Notes: generated by a model from the letters alone, not told the origin. 64,000 nucleotides of DNA from Niastella koreensis GR20-10 (GCF_000246855.1 NC_016609.1:6336744-6400743), one strand, 5' to 3'; shown: positions 28,602-40,983, counted from the first letter of the stretch. Numbers and translations are program-made.

Positions 28602-29489
28602 ATGCCAGGAAAATTATATAACATACTGGTGCCGGTTGATTTTACCGGCCGCAGCAAGTGGGCCATTTCCAAGGCTATTGAACTGGCGAATACCTTCCAG
28701 TGCAATATTCACCTGGTACATGTGGTATCCAAGAACCTGTTGCCGTTGATCCCCGTCGACGCCAGCATGTTGCTGCCTTACGACATTACCGCCGATCTGA
28801 AAAATGCCCGTAAAAGACTGGAAGTACTGAAAGAAACCTATCAACATCATTTGTGTGGAGAAGGTAAAATAGAGATCAGTTTGTTACAGGGCCGTCCCAG
28901 TCAGCAACTGGTAAAATATATTGAGCAATACGAGATGGACCTGGTGGTGGTGGGTTTATCAAAATTCAATCTCATTCATCGCATCCTGTCTTCTGTTTCC
29001 ATAAGCCAGCTGGCACGCAAAACCAATGTGCCGGCACTGGCCATTCGCTCCAGCGGACTGGTAAGCCATTTCAAGAAGATCGTATTACCACTTACCGATG
29101 AAGTGCCGGTGCGCCGCATCAAGTTTGCTACGCTGCTCGCCCGCACGTTCCAGAGCACCGTATACCTCGTTAGCCTGCGCAAAGATGGCAACGCCGCCGA
29201 ACAGGTAGTAAACAAAACCCTGGAGGTTATACAAAGCCTGAGCACTATTCCGGTGCAATGCTTTTTACTGGAAGGGAAGAACCTGGCCAAGAGCACGCTC
29301 GATTTCTCCAAACGCATCAATGCCGATCTCATTATGGCCAACCCGTTGAAGGAGTTTCATATGCCTGGCTGGTGGAACCGCATCACCCGTAAATTGTTAT
29401 CGTATGGCTCAAAGATACCGGTGATAACTGTTGACAAGAACAACGAACAAACCACCCAGGCTCAGCCTAAGCCACCATCTCAATCCTAA
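28602..29489 (+). CDS. tandem universal stress protein (two UspA domains)
   Basis: The 295-residue protein has two UspA folds: about 1-148 (YNILVPVDFTGRSKWAISKA, later DLVVVGLSKFNLIHRILSSV) and about 155-280 (KKIVLPLTDEVPVRRIKFA, later KIPVITVDK). The ATP-binding signature G-x2-G-x9-G-S/T is broken in both halves (first half GLSKFNLIHRILSSVS has only one Gly), so ATP binding is unlikely. It is 93 bases after the glycosyltransferase-phosphatase and probably co-transcribed, which suggests a stress or osmolyte context. A UUCG-loop terminator follows. Confidence 0.85.
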   Translation: MPGKLYNILVPVDFTGRSKWAISKAIELANTFQCNIHLVHVVSKNLLPLIPVDASMLLPYDITADLKNARKRLEVLKETYQHHLCGEGKIEISLLQGRPSQQLVKYIEQYEMDLVVVGLSKFNLIHRILSSVSISQLARKTNVPALAIRSSGLVSHFKKIVLPLTDEVPVRRIKFATLLARTFQSTVYLVSLRKDGNAAEQVVNKTLEVIQSLSTIPVQCFLLEGKNLAKSTLDFSKRINADLIMANPLKEFHMPGWWNRITRKLLSYGSKIPVITVDKNNEQTTQAQPKPPSQS

Positions 29490-29514
29490 TATTCGTTTTG
29501 TTTTTTTAGATAAG

Positions 29515-29541
29515 AAAAGTCCTGCTTCGGCGGGACTTTTT
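29515..29541 (+). terminator. terminator with UUCG tetraloop after the universal stress gene
   Basis: The stem AAAAGTCCTGC / GCGGGACTTTT closes on the very stable C(UUCG)G loop and ends in TTTTT. Confidence 0.9.
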
Positions 29542-30010
29542 GCTGTTATATGCTGCCGGGTTAATCTTACCAACGACAGTGTTTAAAAATCCCATTGTAA
29601 AACAGACACTTATTAATTCCCATCCGGCTTTCAGCTCCTGTTCATTGCATGTTGCAGCCGTGCAATCCATGAAATAATCTAACACTTGTATGCTTTAGCA
29701 GGCCTTTAGCACACAATACAAACAGCCGCCAGGGTATTTTTCTCTCCTGTTCATCCATCCCCGGATAGTAATAATCCTATTTTTTAGTCCTTTTCTAGGA
29801 GTAATTATTTATTAGTGCAAAATCTTTATGGCAATCTATTTTTTATGTCCGATTTAAATTGCAACTTTGCAGTAGGATAAGGTTTAATGGTTAATGGTAT
29901 TTGATTAGTGTAGGGTCGCCTGTAAAAAGGCGACCTTTCTTTTTTTACGCCAAACGCTTAAGGCTGAAGGCTGAACGCATTCCTCTTCCAATTGAGCACT
30001 CCAATTAAAT
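29542..30010. other. intergenic region with an orphan terminator
   Basis: No coding frame is supported. A plus-strand terminator-like hairpin GGTCGCC / GGCGACC (29914-29935) followed by TTTCTTTTTTT has no gene in front of it; a near-consensus -7 box CAACTTTG lies at 29862-29869. Degenerate repeats of the GGCTGAAGGCTGAACGC type are at 29950-29980. Confidence 0.45.
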
Positions 30011-30042
30011 AAAAACCCCCTCCCGGTGAAGTCGGGAAGGGT
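30006..30042 (-). terminator. terminator of the DUF1080/oxidoreductase operon
   Basis: On the minus strand CCCTTCCCG / CGGGAGGGG with a seven-base loop runs into TTTTTATTT, about 27 bases after the stop at 30069. Confidence 0.8.
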
Positions 30043-30068
30043 TAAGAATATCTCTAAAACGCTATAAG

Positions 30069-31451
30069 CTACTTTAAAGGCTTTATTTTAATACTTCTGA
30101 AACTTACCTCGTTCCCATGGTCCTGCAGCAGGATATGCCCTTTAGGCGCTTCTCCAAAGTCTTTCCATACTTTATACTTGCTCATAGCCACCAGTTCGCG
30201 AAAATGTGGTGAACCACGGTCGTATTCCAACACTTTTACGCCATTCAGGTAATGCACCACATGGTTATTGCGCAATACAACCACCCGGCCTGTGTTCCAT
30301 TGACCCGGTTGGTGAATGAACCGTTTTTGTTTATCGGCTTTTATAAGGTCGTACAGCGAGGCCAGTGTACGGTCGCCATCGCGGCCCAGTTTGGCATCAG
30401 GGTGCAGGGTATCGTCCAGAACCTGGTATTCGAGGCCAATGGCCGAACCGGCATTTTTCTCGGTAAGCGTCACAAAATATTTCACACCGCTGTTGGCGCC
30501 GGGCGTCAGTTTAAAATCGAACGACAGGTCAAAAGCGCTGTACTCTTCTTTGGTAACAATATCACCGCCGTTGGTTGACTCTGCACCATTTGATGACAGT
30601 ACAGTAAGCGTTCCATTTTTTATTTCCCAGCCTTTTTCAGGGAAACCAGGCTTGTAAGCACCCTTCCAGCCGTCGGTTGTTTTTCCATCAAACAACAATT
30701 TCCAGCCTTCGCTTTTTTCGTAAGAAGTCAGGTTGTTGGGAATATAATCGGCGACATAAACGCCTTTTGCGAAAGGCAGCGGCGACAGGCTGGTTGTTTT
30801 TATGCGAATATTCCGCCAGTGGATCTTCTCGCCTGCCAGCTCCGGCCTGGGAATGGCGTGTACCTGTAAAGCGATGAATCCTTTTTTATCAACTGTATCA
30901 ACTACATAAGCACAGGAGGTACCATTCACCCATGTCCTGATGTTATTGCCGATGCATTCTACCCGGATTTTATTATACTCATTACGTTTGAAGGCGCTTT
31001 GTGCAGCAGGGTTCAACGACAAAGGATACAACCAGTCGCGGCGGGCTTCATCATACACCCCACCTGTCCAGGCGCGTGAAGAAGGGTCCAGCTCAAACTG
31101 GTAACCATACACCCGGCCTTTGCCACCGTGGCCATCGGCCATTTCAGGGTTGTAATGACTTCTGAACTGAATGCCCGAGTTGGATGTAGTGTCATCCACT
31201 TTAACTTCCAGTTCCAGCACAAAATCGCCATATTCTTTATCCGTAACTAAAAAGGTATTGGGTGAATTAGGAACGGTAAGCCCAATGATTTCGCCATTCT
31301 CAATTTTATACTCGGCAGAACCGGTGATCTTGTTCCAGCCGTTGAGTGTTTTCCCATCAAATAAATTCGTCCAGCCGCCGCCTGCGCCCGATTGGGCAGC
31401 AGCAATAGCCGTTGAAGCAAGAGCAATAAGTACGCCGCTAAGTTTTTTCAT
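30069..31451 (-). CDS. secreted protein with two DUF1080 (3-keto-disaccharide hydrolase) domains
   Basis: A 460-residue protein with a Sec signal (MKKLSGVLIALASTAIAAAQ). Two concanavalin-like DUF1080 domains follow: about 28-220 (WTNLFDGKTLNGWNKITGSA, then GIQFRSHYNPEM) and about 245-458 (WKLLFDGKTTDGWKGAY, then SGVKYFVTL, with FRSIKIKPL at the end). The family includes hydrolases that act on 3-keto-glycosides and is often paired with Gfo/Idh/MocA oxidoreductases, as here: the partner gene ends 15 bases upstream. A periplasmic oxidise-then-cleave route for glycosides is a reasonable inference. A terminator follows. Confidence 0.85.
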   Translation of the reverse strand: MKKLSGVLIALASTAIAAAQSGAGGGWTNLFDGKTLNGWNKITGSAEYKIENGEIIGLTVPNSPNTFLVTDKEYGDFVLELEVKVDDTTSNSGIQFRSHYNPEMADGHGGKGRVYGYQFELDPSSRAWTGGVYDEARRDWLYPLSLNPAAQSAFKRNEYNKIRVECIGNNIRTWVNGTSCAYVVDTVDKKGFIALQVHAIPRPELAGEKIHWRNIRIKTTSLSPLPFAKGVYVADYIPNNLTSYEKSEGWKLLFDGKTTDGWKGAYKPGFPEKGWEIKNGTLTVLSSNGAESTNGGDIVTKEEYSAFDLSFDFKLTPGANSGVKYFVTLTEKNAGSAIGLEYQVLDDTLHPDAKLGRDGDRTLASLYDLIKADKQKRFIHQPGQWNTGRVVVLRNNHVVHYLNGVKVLEYDRGSPHFRELVAMSKYKVWKDFGEAPKGHILLQDHGNEVSFRSIKIKPLK

Positions 31452-31466
31452 ATGCCAGTTAAATGA

Positions 31467-32672
31467 TTATAACGATAAATTATATGCAGGTTTCCATTTT
31501 TCAATGGTATGATTGAAGATAGCACTGTTGGCCAGCGCTACGCAAATGGCGGTGGTGGCGCCGGTAACAATGTTGGATGAAGGCATTTTTTTATTAACAA
31601 TGGAATCATGAAACTCCACCAACGCGTAATAGGTGCCGTCTTTCATAGGTTCTTTTATAATGGGGATCCCGCCATCTTTGTTCCATTCAATTTTAGTAGC
31701 GCCGGTAACTCCATCTACTGTTTCCAGTTCCTTTTTGGTAGTAGGCTCCGGATAGTATACCCCTTCATGCATCAGCAAATGCACAGCCCCTTTTGTTCCT
31801 TTTATTTTGAAGATATAGCCATCGTGCGCATTGCCACAGGTAGCGCCGAAGTTACCGATCATGTTGTCTTTTGAATAACGCAAAACCACCTGCGCGTTAT
31901 CGTATGTTTCTCTGCCGTCTTTATAAAAATCAATGCCGCCGGTTCCGAGGACTTCATCAGGGTGCGTATTGAAAGCCCAGTTGATGAAATCCATCTGGTG
32001 CGAAAGCAACTCAGCGGGCAATCCACCGGAGAATTCTTTATACATGCGCCAGTTTACCTGTTTGTCGGTGTACCCTGCAGGCACCGGACGCCGCCAGCTT
32101 CCATTACGGTCCCAACGGGCATCTATCTGCGTAACCTTACCCAGGTAGCCCTTATCGATCATCTCCTTCACTTTAAAATAGAGCGGTGTTGACCGGTATT
32201 GATGCCCAACCTGTACTATTTGATTTGGGCGCGCTTTGGCTGTCTTTACCAGGTCGAGCGCCTGGTCGAGGTTGTAGGTCATTGTTTTCTCCAGGTAAAT
32301 GTGTTTACCTGCCGCCAGTGCATCCTTGGCAATATGATAGTGTTCGCTCAGGGTAACTGCAATCACCACTGCCTGTATCGACTTATCATCGAGCAGCTGG
32401 CGATAATCTTTATACACTTTCAGATCGACAGATTTGCTGGCTTTTTTGCCATTCTCTATTCTGAAGTCGAGCACATCACAAATGGCGGTAATTGAAAACT
32501 TATCGGAAAGCTCATTCAACATACCCATAATGCCTGTTCCCCTGTCGCCGCACCCGATAATGCCGATGTTTATTTTTTCAGCAGTGCCGGCAAAGGCCTG
32601 CACCCATTGGTTGGAAAGTATCAGGCCACCGGCCAGTAATCCTGATTGTTTAATGAAATGACGTCTGCTCAT
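31467..32672 (-). CDS. Tat-exported Gfo/Idh/MocA family oxidoreductase
   Basis: The 401-residue protein starts with a twin-arginine signal (MSRRHFIKQSGLLAGGLIL), so it should be exported folded with its NAD(P) cofactor. The Rossmann domain has INIGIIGCGDRGTGIMGML (about 34-52) and the catalytic region KHIYLEKTMTYNLDQAL, where the usual EKP reads EKT. The C-terminal alpha/beta domain has WDRNGSWRRPVP and HQMDFINWAF (about 225). With the DUF1080 protein downstream it forms a two-gene unit, likely for oxidation of sugars or glycosides at C3 in the periplasm; the substrate cannot be read from sequence. Confidence 0.88.
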   Translation of the reverse strand: MSRRHFIKQSGLLAGGLILSNQWVQAFAGTAEKINIGIIGCGDRGTGIMGMLNELSDKFSITAICDVLDFRIENGKKASKSVDLKVYKDYRQLLDDKSIQAVVIAVTLSEHYHIAKDALAAGKHIYLEKTMTYNLDQALDLVKTAKARPNQIVQVGHQYRSTPLYFKVKEMIDKGYLGKVTQIDARWDRNGSWRRPVPAGYTDKQVNWRMYKEFSGGLPAELLSHQMDFINWAFNTHPDEVLGTGGIDFYKDGRETYDNAQVVLRYSKDNMIGNFGATCGNAHDGYIFKIKGTKGAVHLLMHEGVYYPEPTTKKELETVDGVTGATKIEWNKDGGIPIIKEPMKDGTYYALVEFHDSIVNKKMPSSNIVTGATTAICVALANSAIFNHTIEKWKPAYNLSL

Positions 32673-32784
32673 ATGGCAATAGCAAAAATTTATTATTTAA
32701 AACGATAAAATGAAATCAATCCCCCTCTATTATAAGTTGAAAATTTCCATTTATCGGTGGCATCACAGCAACAATTTAATCTTA

Positions 32785-32865
32785 AGGCTTAAGGTTAAAC
32801 ACTCAACGCCAATACACCCAAATATCGGATTTTGTAGTTGGCGTTCAGCGTTCGGCGTTCAGCAA
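32785..32865. repeat. degenerate intergenic repeats between oxidoreductase and apbE
   Basis: Words such as TTAAGGCTTAAGGTTAAAC and GGCGTTCAGCGTTCGGCG. The latter overlaps the 3' end of apbE at 32845. Same family as the runs at 18160 and 33905. Confidence 0.5.
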
Positions 32866-33849
32866 TTTATAAAACCGGCTCGATGCCGTATCGGCAACGG
32901 AGCCTTTGCTTGTGCGGTATATAAAATGGGCGGCCAGATCTTTTCTTTTTTCAATGAACTGCATGGCGCGTTTCAACCCCATTACCATCAGCGCATTGTC
33001 GTAAGCATCGGCAGTTATTGCGTCCCGGGCAAAAACAGTTACACTGATCAACTCGTTTTGTGACGGGTACCCGGTGCGCGGATCAATCAGGTGTGAGATC
33101 TTTTTACCCTCGCTTTCATAAAATTTACGATAGCTGCCAGAAGTGGTAATAGCGCCACTGTCTACTGCAACAATCCTGTTGATCATGGTGAGCTCAAAAT
33201 CATTATCACCCGGGGCTTCTATGCCTATTTTCATTTTCTCACCACCGGGTTGTTTATGCCCCTTCACCCTGATTTCCCCACCAATCTCCACCAGGTAATT
33301 CCTGATGCCATGTGCTTCAAGATAGTCGGCCACCACATCAACACTATACCCCTGGGCAATGCCGTTCACATCAATCTTTGTACAGGGATTCAATTTATGC
33401 AGCTTCCCGTCTTGAATCCTCAGGTTATGAGGACCTACACATTTCAGAATCGCCTTTATCGCAGCAGAATCGGGCAGCCCGGTTATTTTCTTTGGACCAA
33501 AACCCCAGGCCTGTACCAGGGGTTCTACGGTGATATCGAAGATGCCGCCTGTTTTGCGGTAAGTATCTATAGACTTATTAACCACGTTGAGCATATGCTC
33601 ATCCATGATTACAGAAGAAGCCGAGTCGTTGAAACGTGAGATAAGCGAGAATGGATTGTAAATAGAAAGTGAGGTATCGATCTTCGCCAGTATGCTATCG
33701 ATCTGAGGTTGACCTATGGTGCTGTCCTGCGCATACCAGGTGATATGGTATGTAGTGCCCTGGGCTTTTCCACTGATCTGTATTTTTCGCCACGTTGGTT
33801 GTTGATTGAAAGCGGTACAGATAACTAACAGCACGCATAAATAACGCAT
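32845..33849 (-). CDS. apbE: FAD:protein FMN transferase ApbE
   Basis: Start chosen at ATG 33849 (335 residues) because it gives a signal sequence (MRYLCVLLVICTAF) and sits just after a full promoter; the open frame extends 18 codons upstream. ApbE covalently attaches FMN to Thr/Ser of flavoproteins such as NqrB/C and RnfG. Motifs: SGKAQGTTYHITWY (about 27-40), KIDVNGIAQGYSVD (about 158), VDSGAITTSGSYRKF, HLIDPRTGYP (about 252) and the Mg-binding end DAYDNALMVMG (about 279). The last reads DN where most members have DATAT-like residues. No target flavoprotein gene is nearby. Confidence 0.9.
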   Translation of the reverse strand: MRYLCVLLVICTAFNQQPTWRKIQISGKAQGTTYHITWYAQDSTIGQPQIDSILAKIDTSLSIYNPFSLISRFNDSASSVIMDEHMLNVVNKSIDTYRKTGGIFDITVEPLVQAWGFGPKKITGLPDSAAIKAILKCVGPHNLRIQDGKLHKLNPCTKIDVNGIAQGYSVDVVADYLEAHGIRNYLVEIGGEIRVKGHKQPGGEKMKIGIEAPGDNDFELTMINRIVAVDSGAITTSGSYRKFYESEGKKISHLIDPRTGYPSQNELISVTVFARDAITADAYDNALMVMGLKRAMQFIEKRKDLAAHFIYRTSKGSVADTASSRFYKLLNAER

Positions 33850-33853
33850 ACGA

Positions 33854-33882
33854 CAAATGTAAGTAAAATCCAATGTGCCAAA
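33854..33882 (-). promoter_or_regulatory. apbE promoter, apparently giving a leaderless mRNA
   Basis: On the minus strand TTTG (33882-33879), 17 bases, TACATTTG (33861-33854). The ATG of apbE begins only four bases after the -7 box, so the transcript should start at or next to the start codon. Confidence 0.6.
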
Positions 33883-33904
33883 TGTGCGTTTAATTAAACT
33901 CAAT

Positions 33905-34110
33905 TGGCAAAAAAGAGTTCAAAGTTGAAAGTTCTAATTTGAAGGTTGGAGATTTTATAGTCCTAAGTAGCGGTTATTAAGTTCTTAGGTTATTAGGTTC
34001 GTAGGTTCTTAAGTTATTGAAGTTTGTTAGTTCCGAGTTCCAGGTTCCAGGTTCCAGGTTTTTGAGTTCTTTGTTCTTTGTTCTGACGGTGAGCGCCGGT
34101 TTGCCGCGTC
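33905..34110. repeat. cluster of degenerate GTTC/TTAGG-type intergenic repeats
   Basis: Runs of related words: GAGTTCAAAGTTGAAAGTTC, AAGTTCTTAGGTTATTAGG, GTTCGTAGGTTCTTAAG, CCAGGTTCCAGGTTCCAGG and TTCTTTGTTCTTTGTTC. It fills the space between apbE and the rRNA operon terminator. No reading frame is supported here. Confidence 0.65.
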
Positions 34111-34155
34111 GCGGCCTTTTGCCCTTTGCCTTTCGTGTCTGCGCAGAAGTGTATT

Positions 34156-34197
34156 GCTTATGGCTTATGGCTTATGGCTTATGGCTTATGGCTTATG
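34156..34197. repeat. six perfect tandem copies of a 7-base unit GCTTATG
   Basis: GCTTATG is repeated six times without a mismatch, then decays into GCTTGCAGCTTGAGGC. It lies just downstream of the rRNA terminator. Confidence 0.9.
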
Positions 34198-34225
34198 GCT
34201 TGCAGCTTGAGGCTGCATTCCTAAA

Positions 34226-34264
34226 AAGCAAAAAGCCTCTTGATTTGTGTCAAGAGGCTTTTTA
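34226..34264 (-). terminator. rRNA operon terminator
   Basis: On the minus strand AAAAAGCCTCTTGA / TCAAGAGGCTTTTT, six-base loop, continues into TTTGCTTTTT. It lies about 10 bases after the 5S gene. Confidence 0.9.
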
Positions 34265-34271
34265 CAATAAA

Positions 34272-34382
<111 letters not shown>

Positions 34383-34510
34383 AGATCTTTGGTGTGAGTT
34401 ATCTGCTCAGATTATCTCTCTACCGTAATAAGTTACATATTGGGAAGTTGTAAATGCAAGTAACAGAACTAACAATATAAATCCATTGTATTCAAAATTG
34501 TTAAAAAAAA

Positions 34511-37388
<2,878 letters not shown>

Positions 37389-37576
37389 AAGAGTTATTAC
37401 TATTACTCGGTATTTACAACTTTTATTATCCCAATATGTCAAAGAACTACCCTCTGAACCCCTAAAGGGGCAAGAGAGAACGTTTAGTCTCCTGCGAGAT
37501 TCAACGTTTGTTGCTGATGTTAAGGTTGCGAACCTTTAGACCTTTATGTCACATCCGTTTGAAAGAACTTTTGTTA

Positions 37577-37646
37577 TGGAGGATATCGGAGTCGTTATGA
37601 CCCTCCCGACGGTAAGCCGGGATGCTCTAGCCAACTCGCTACCCCC
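37577..37646 (-). pseudogene. degenerate tRNA-Ala-like pseudogene in the 16S-23S spacer
   Basis: This 70-base segment repeats parts of the neighbouring tRNA-Ala gene: the 3' acceptor with half of the T arm (GACTCCGATATCCTCCA) and the D-arm part (TTGGCTAGAGCATC) are identical. The rest is changed: the anticodon arm reads TCCCGG-CTTACCG-TCGGGA, the T loop has lost TTCGA (CATAACGACT), the D stem reads GCGAG and no CCA follows. It keeps a compensated anticodon stem but cannot form a normal T arm. It is read with the operon and probably degraded or inert. Confidence 0.75.
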
Positions 37647-37656
37647 GAACCTTATT

Positions 37657-37733
37657 TGGTGGAGGATATCGGAGTCGAACCGATGACCCTCTGCGTGCAA
37701 GGCAGATGCTCTAGCCAACTGAGCTAACCCCCC
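37657..37733 (-). tRNA. tRNA-Ala (TGC)
   Basis: 77 bases with CCA encoded. Acceptor GGGGGGT/ATCCTCC (two G-U pairs), anticodon loop CTTGCAC giving UGC, T arm ATCGGTTCGACTCCGAT. Standard spacer tRNA of a Bacteroidota rRNA operon. Confidence 0.96.
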
Positions 37734-37776
37734 AAATTATTTGAGCAGATAGCTATCAGCTAATAGCTATTAGCTT

Positions 37777-37854
37777 TGGTAGACCCGAGCAGATTTGAAC
37801 TGCTGACCCCTACATTATCAGTGTAGTGCTCTAACCAGGCTGAGCTACGGATCT
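37777..37854 (-). tRNA. tRNA-Ile (GAT)
   Basis: 78 bases with CCA encoded. Acceptor AGATCCG/CGGGTCT (one U-G pair), anticodon loop CTGATAA giving GAU, T loop TTCAAAT. First tRNA after 16S in the spacer. Confidence 0.96.
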
Positions 37855-37963
37855 GTTTGTAGCGCCCTTGTTATCGGGTTACTTTTTTAAAAGAACGTAA
37901 AGTATTCTATGAAAGTTAAGTGAAGCAACAACCAAAAAGATTTGTTATCTGCGAGCATCTCTA

Positions 37964-39493
<1,530 letters not shown>

Positions 39494-39769
39494 AAATGAG
39501 TTTTGATCACTTAGCTAAATTCTCTCAATAAGAAAATCAACTTTGTGAATCGTGTTAATTTTTTTCGAGTCGCTAGATTCTTACCTTGATTAATTTACTT
39601 GAAATTATTCAAGTGCTGTTGCTTCCAAACTTTCAAAGATCTTCAAATATCGTATGTTATGTTTCCTTTACCTCTGTCCCCTCTCACTCATTCGTTATTA
39701 TCTACTTCGTTTCTTTGCGCTCTCCCCTCTTCTTCTTTCCTCACTTCCCTATCTTTTCGATTGGGGTTG

Positions 39770-39801
39770 CAAAGGTAGTGTTTCTCATCTATTGCTTCAA
39801 A
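39770..39801 (-). promoter_or_regulatory. rRNA promoter, proximal (third of three)
   Basis: On the minus strand TTTTG, 20 bases, TACCTTTG (39777-39770), followed by CAACCCC. About 270 bases before mature 16S. Confidence 0.6.
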
Positions 39802-39882
39802 ATTTTTCTTTCTCTTTTCACAATTTCTTTTTCTTCGATTTCGTTACAATTTTCCAAGAGCTTTTTCGTTCAAACCGGGCTG

Positions 39883-39915
39883 CAAAGATAAGCGCATTTC
39901 ATTCTCACTTCCAAA
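39883..39915 (-). promoter_or_regulatory. rRNA promoter, middle (second of three)
   Basis: On the minus strand TTTG (39915-39912), 21 bases, TATCTTTG (39890-39883), followed by the GC-rich CAGCCCGG. Confidence 0.65.
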
Positions 39916-40036
39916 CTTTTTTTCATCTTTTTCTTCTGCTCTTCTCCTCTGTATCAGTGCTTATTTTAAGTGCAGTAGGTAAACGATTTCTATGTAAAGA
40001 GCTTTTGTGTTATGTGCTTTTTTGTAAAGCGGGCCG

Positions 40037-40067
40037 CAAAGATAGGCGTGTTTGACTTACTACCAAA
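40037..40067 (-). promoter_or_regulatory. rRNA promoter, distal (first of three)
   Basis: On the minus strand TTTG (40067-40064), 19 bases, TATCTTTG (40044-40037), followed by the GC-rich CGGCCCGC. The about 720 bases from 39494 to 40215 have no supported gene and contain pyrimidine-rich leader sequence between these promoters. Confidence 0.7.
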
Positions 40068-40215
40068 TAATTTTCGTTCTTATTTTCAGCGCTTTATTGA
40101 AACGCCCACCCCACAAGGGTTTCAGCTGAATATTTTTTTACAGGCGTTTTTACACTTATTAATTCGCACGCAGAATTGTTTCATCACCTGCATCACTAAC
40201 ACCCCACTATTATGT

Positions 40216-40983
40216 TCAACCGATTTTAACATTTTGCGTGTTTAAAAAATACGTATCGGGGTACTCTACTTTTTGTAAAAACAGGCCATGACCCGGCACC
40301 GCAAAATCTGCCCGTGTACAGTCCCTTGCTTCGATTATTTCCCTGAACTGTTGCAGGGTTATTTTACCCCTTGCCACCTGTAACTGAGTGCCCACCAAAC
40401 CACGCACCATACCCCGCAAAAACCGGTTGGCTTTAACCCGGTAAACAAACCCCTGCGGCTGCACCTTCCACTCACTATATAGGATGTTACAGTTAAAAGT
40501 ATACACCTGGGAATTGCGTTTGGCAAACGAGGTAAAGTCGGTATACTCCTTCAGTACCGCAGCGGCGGCATGCAACCCCTCCATATCGAGGGTATAAGGG
40601 TAAAACCAGGCCCTGTCTACCATAAACGGATCTTTAACCGGGTAAATAAAGTATTCATATTCACGGGCAATGGCATCAAACCGGCAATGGGCTGTTTCAG
40701 CCACCGGCACAATCTGCCTGATGGCCACATCGGCCGGTAAAATAGCGTTCAGGTTATAGATAGCCCTGGGATTAATGGGCTTCTCCAGGTCGAAATGATA
40801 ATAATTCTGGTTGGCATGCACCCCCGCATCGGTACGGGACGACCCGGTTAACGGCACCGGCCCCCTGAAATAAACCTCCAGGGCTTTTTCCAGCTCAGCC
40901 TGTACCGTCAACGCATTATGCTGCACCTGCGAGCCTGCATATCGCCCGCCATGGTATGCCACTTCCAAAAAATATCGATTCAT
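40216..40983 (-). CDS. truA: tRNA pseudouridine(38-40) synthase TruA
   Basis: ATG 40983 gives MNRYFLEVAYHGGRYAGSQ, the usual TruA start (255 residues); the frame extends three codons upstream from a TTG. The catalytic Asp is in GSSRTDAGVHANQNYYHFDL (about 49-68). Further motifs are HCRFDAIAREYEYFIY (about 98) and NRFLRGMVRGLVGTQ (about 195). TruA modifies positions 38-40 in the anticodon arm of many tRNAs. It lies directly upstream of the rRNA promoters on the same strand. Confidence 0.94.
   Translation of the reverse strand: MNRYFLEVAYHGGRYAGSQVQHNALTVQAELEKALEVYFRGPVPLTGSSRTDAGVHANQNYYHFDLEKPINPRAIYNLNAILPADVAIRQIVPVAETAHCRFDAIAREYEYFIYPVKDPFMVDRAWFYPYTLDMEGLHAAAAVLKEYTDFTSFAKRNSQVYTFNCNILYSEWKVQPQGFVYRVKANRFLRGMVRGLVGTQLQVARGKITLQQFREIIEARDCTRADFAVPGHGLFLQKVEYPDTYFLNTQNVKIG

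Noticed and set aside
39586-40245. Three overlapping plus frames in the rRNA leader
   Set aside because: Phe/Ser/Leu-rich translations of a pyrimidine-rich leader that holds the rRNA promoters on the other strand.
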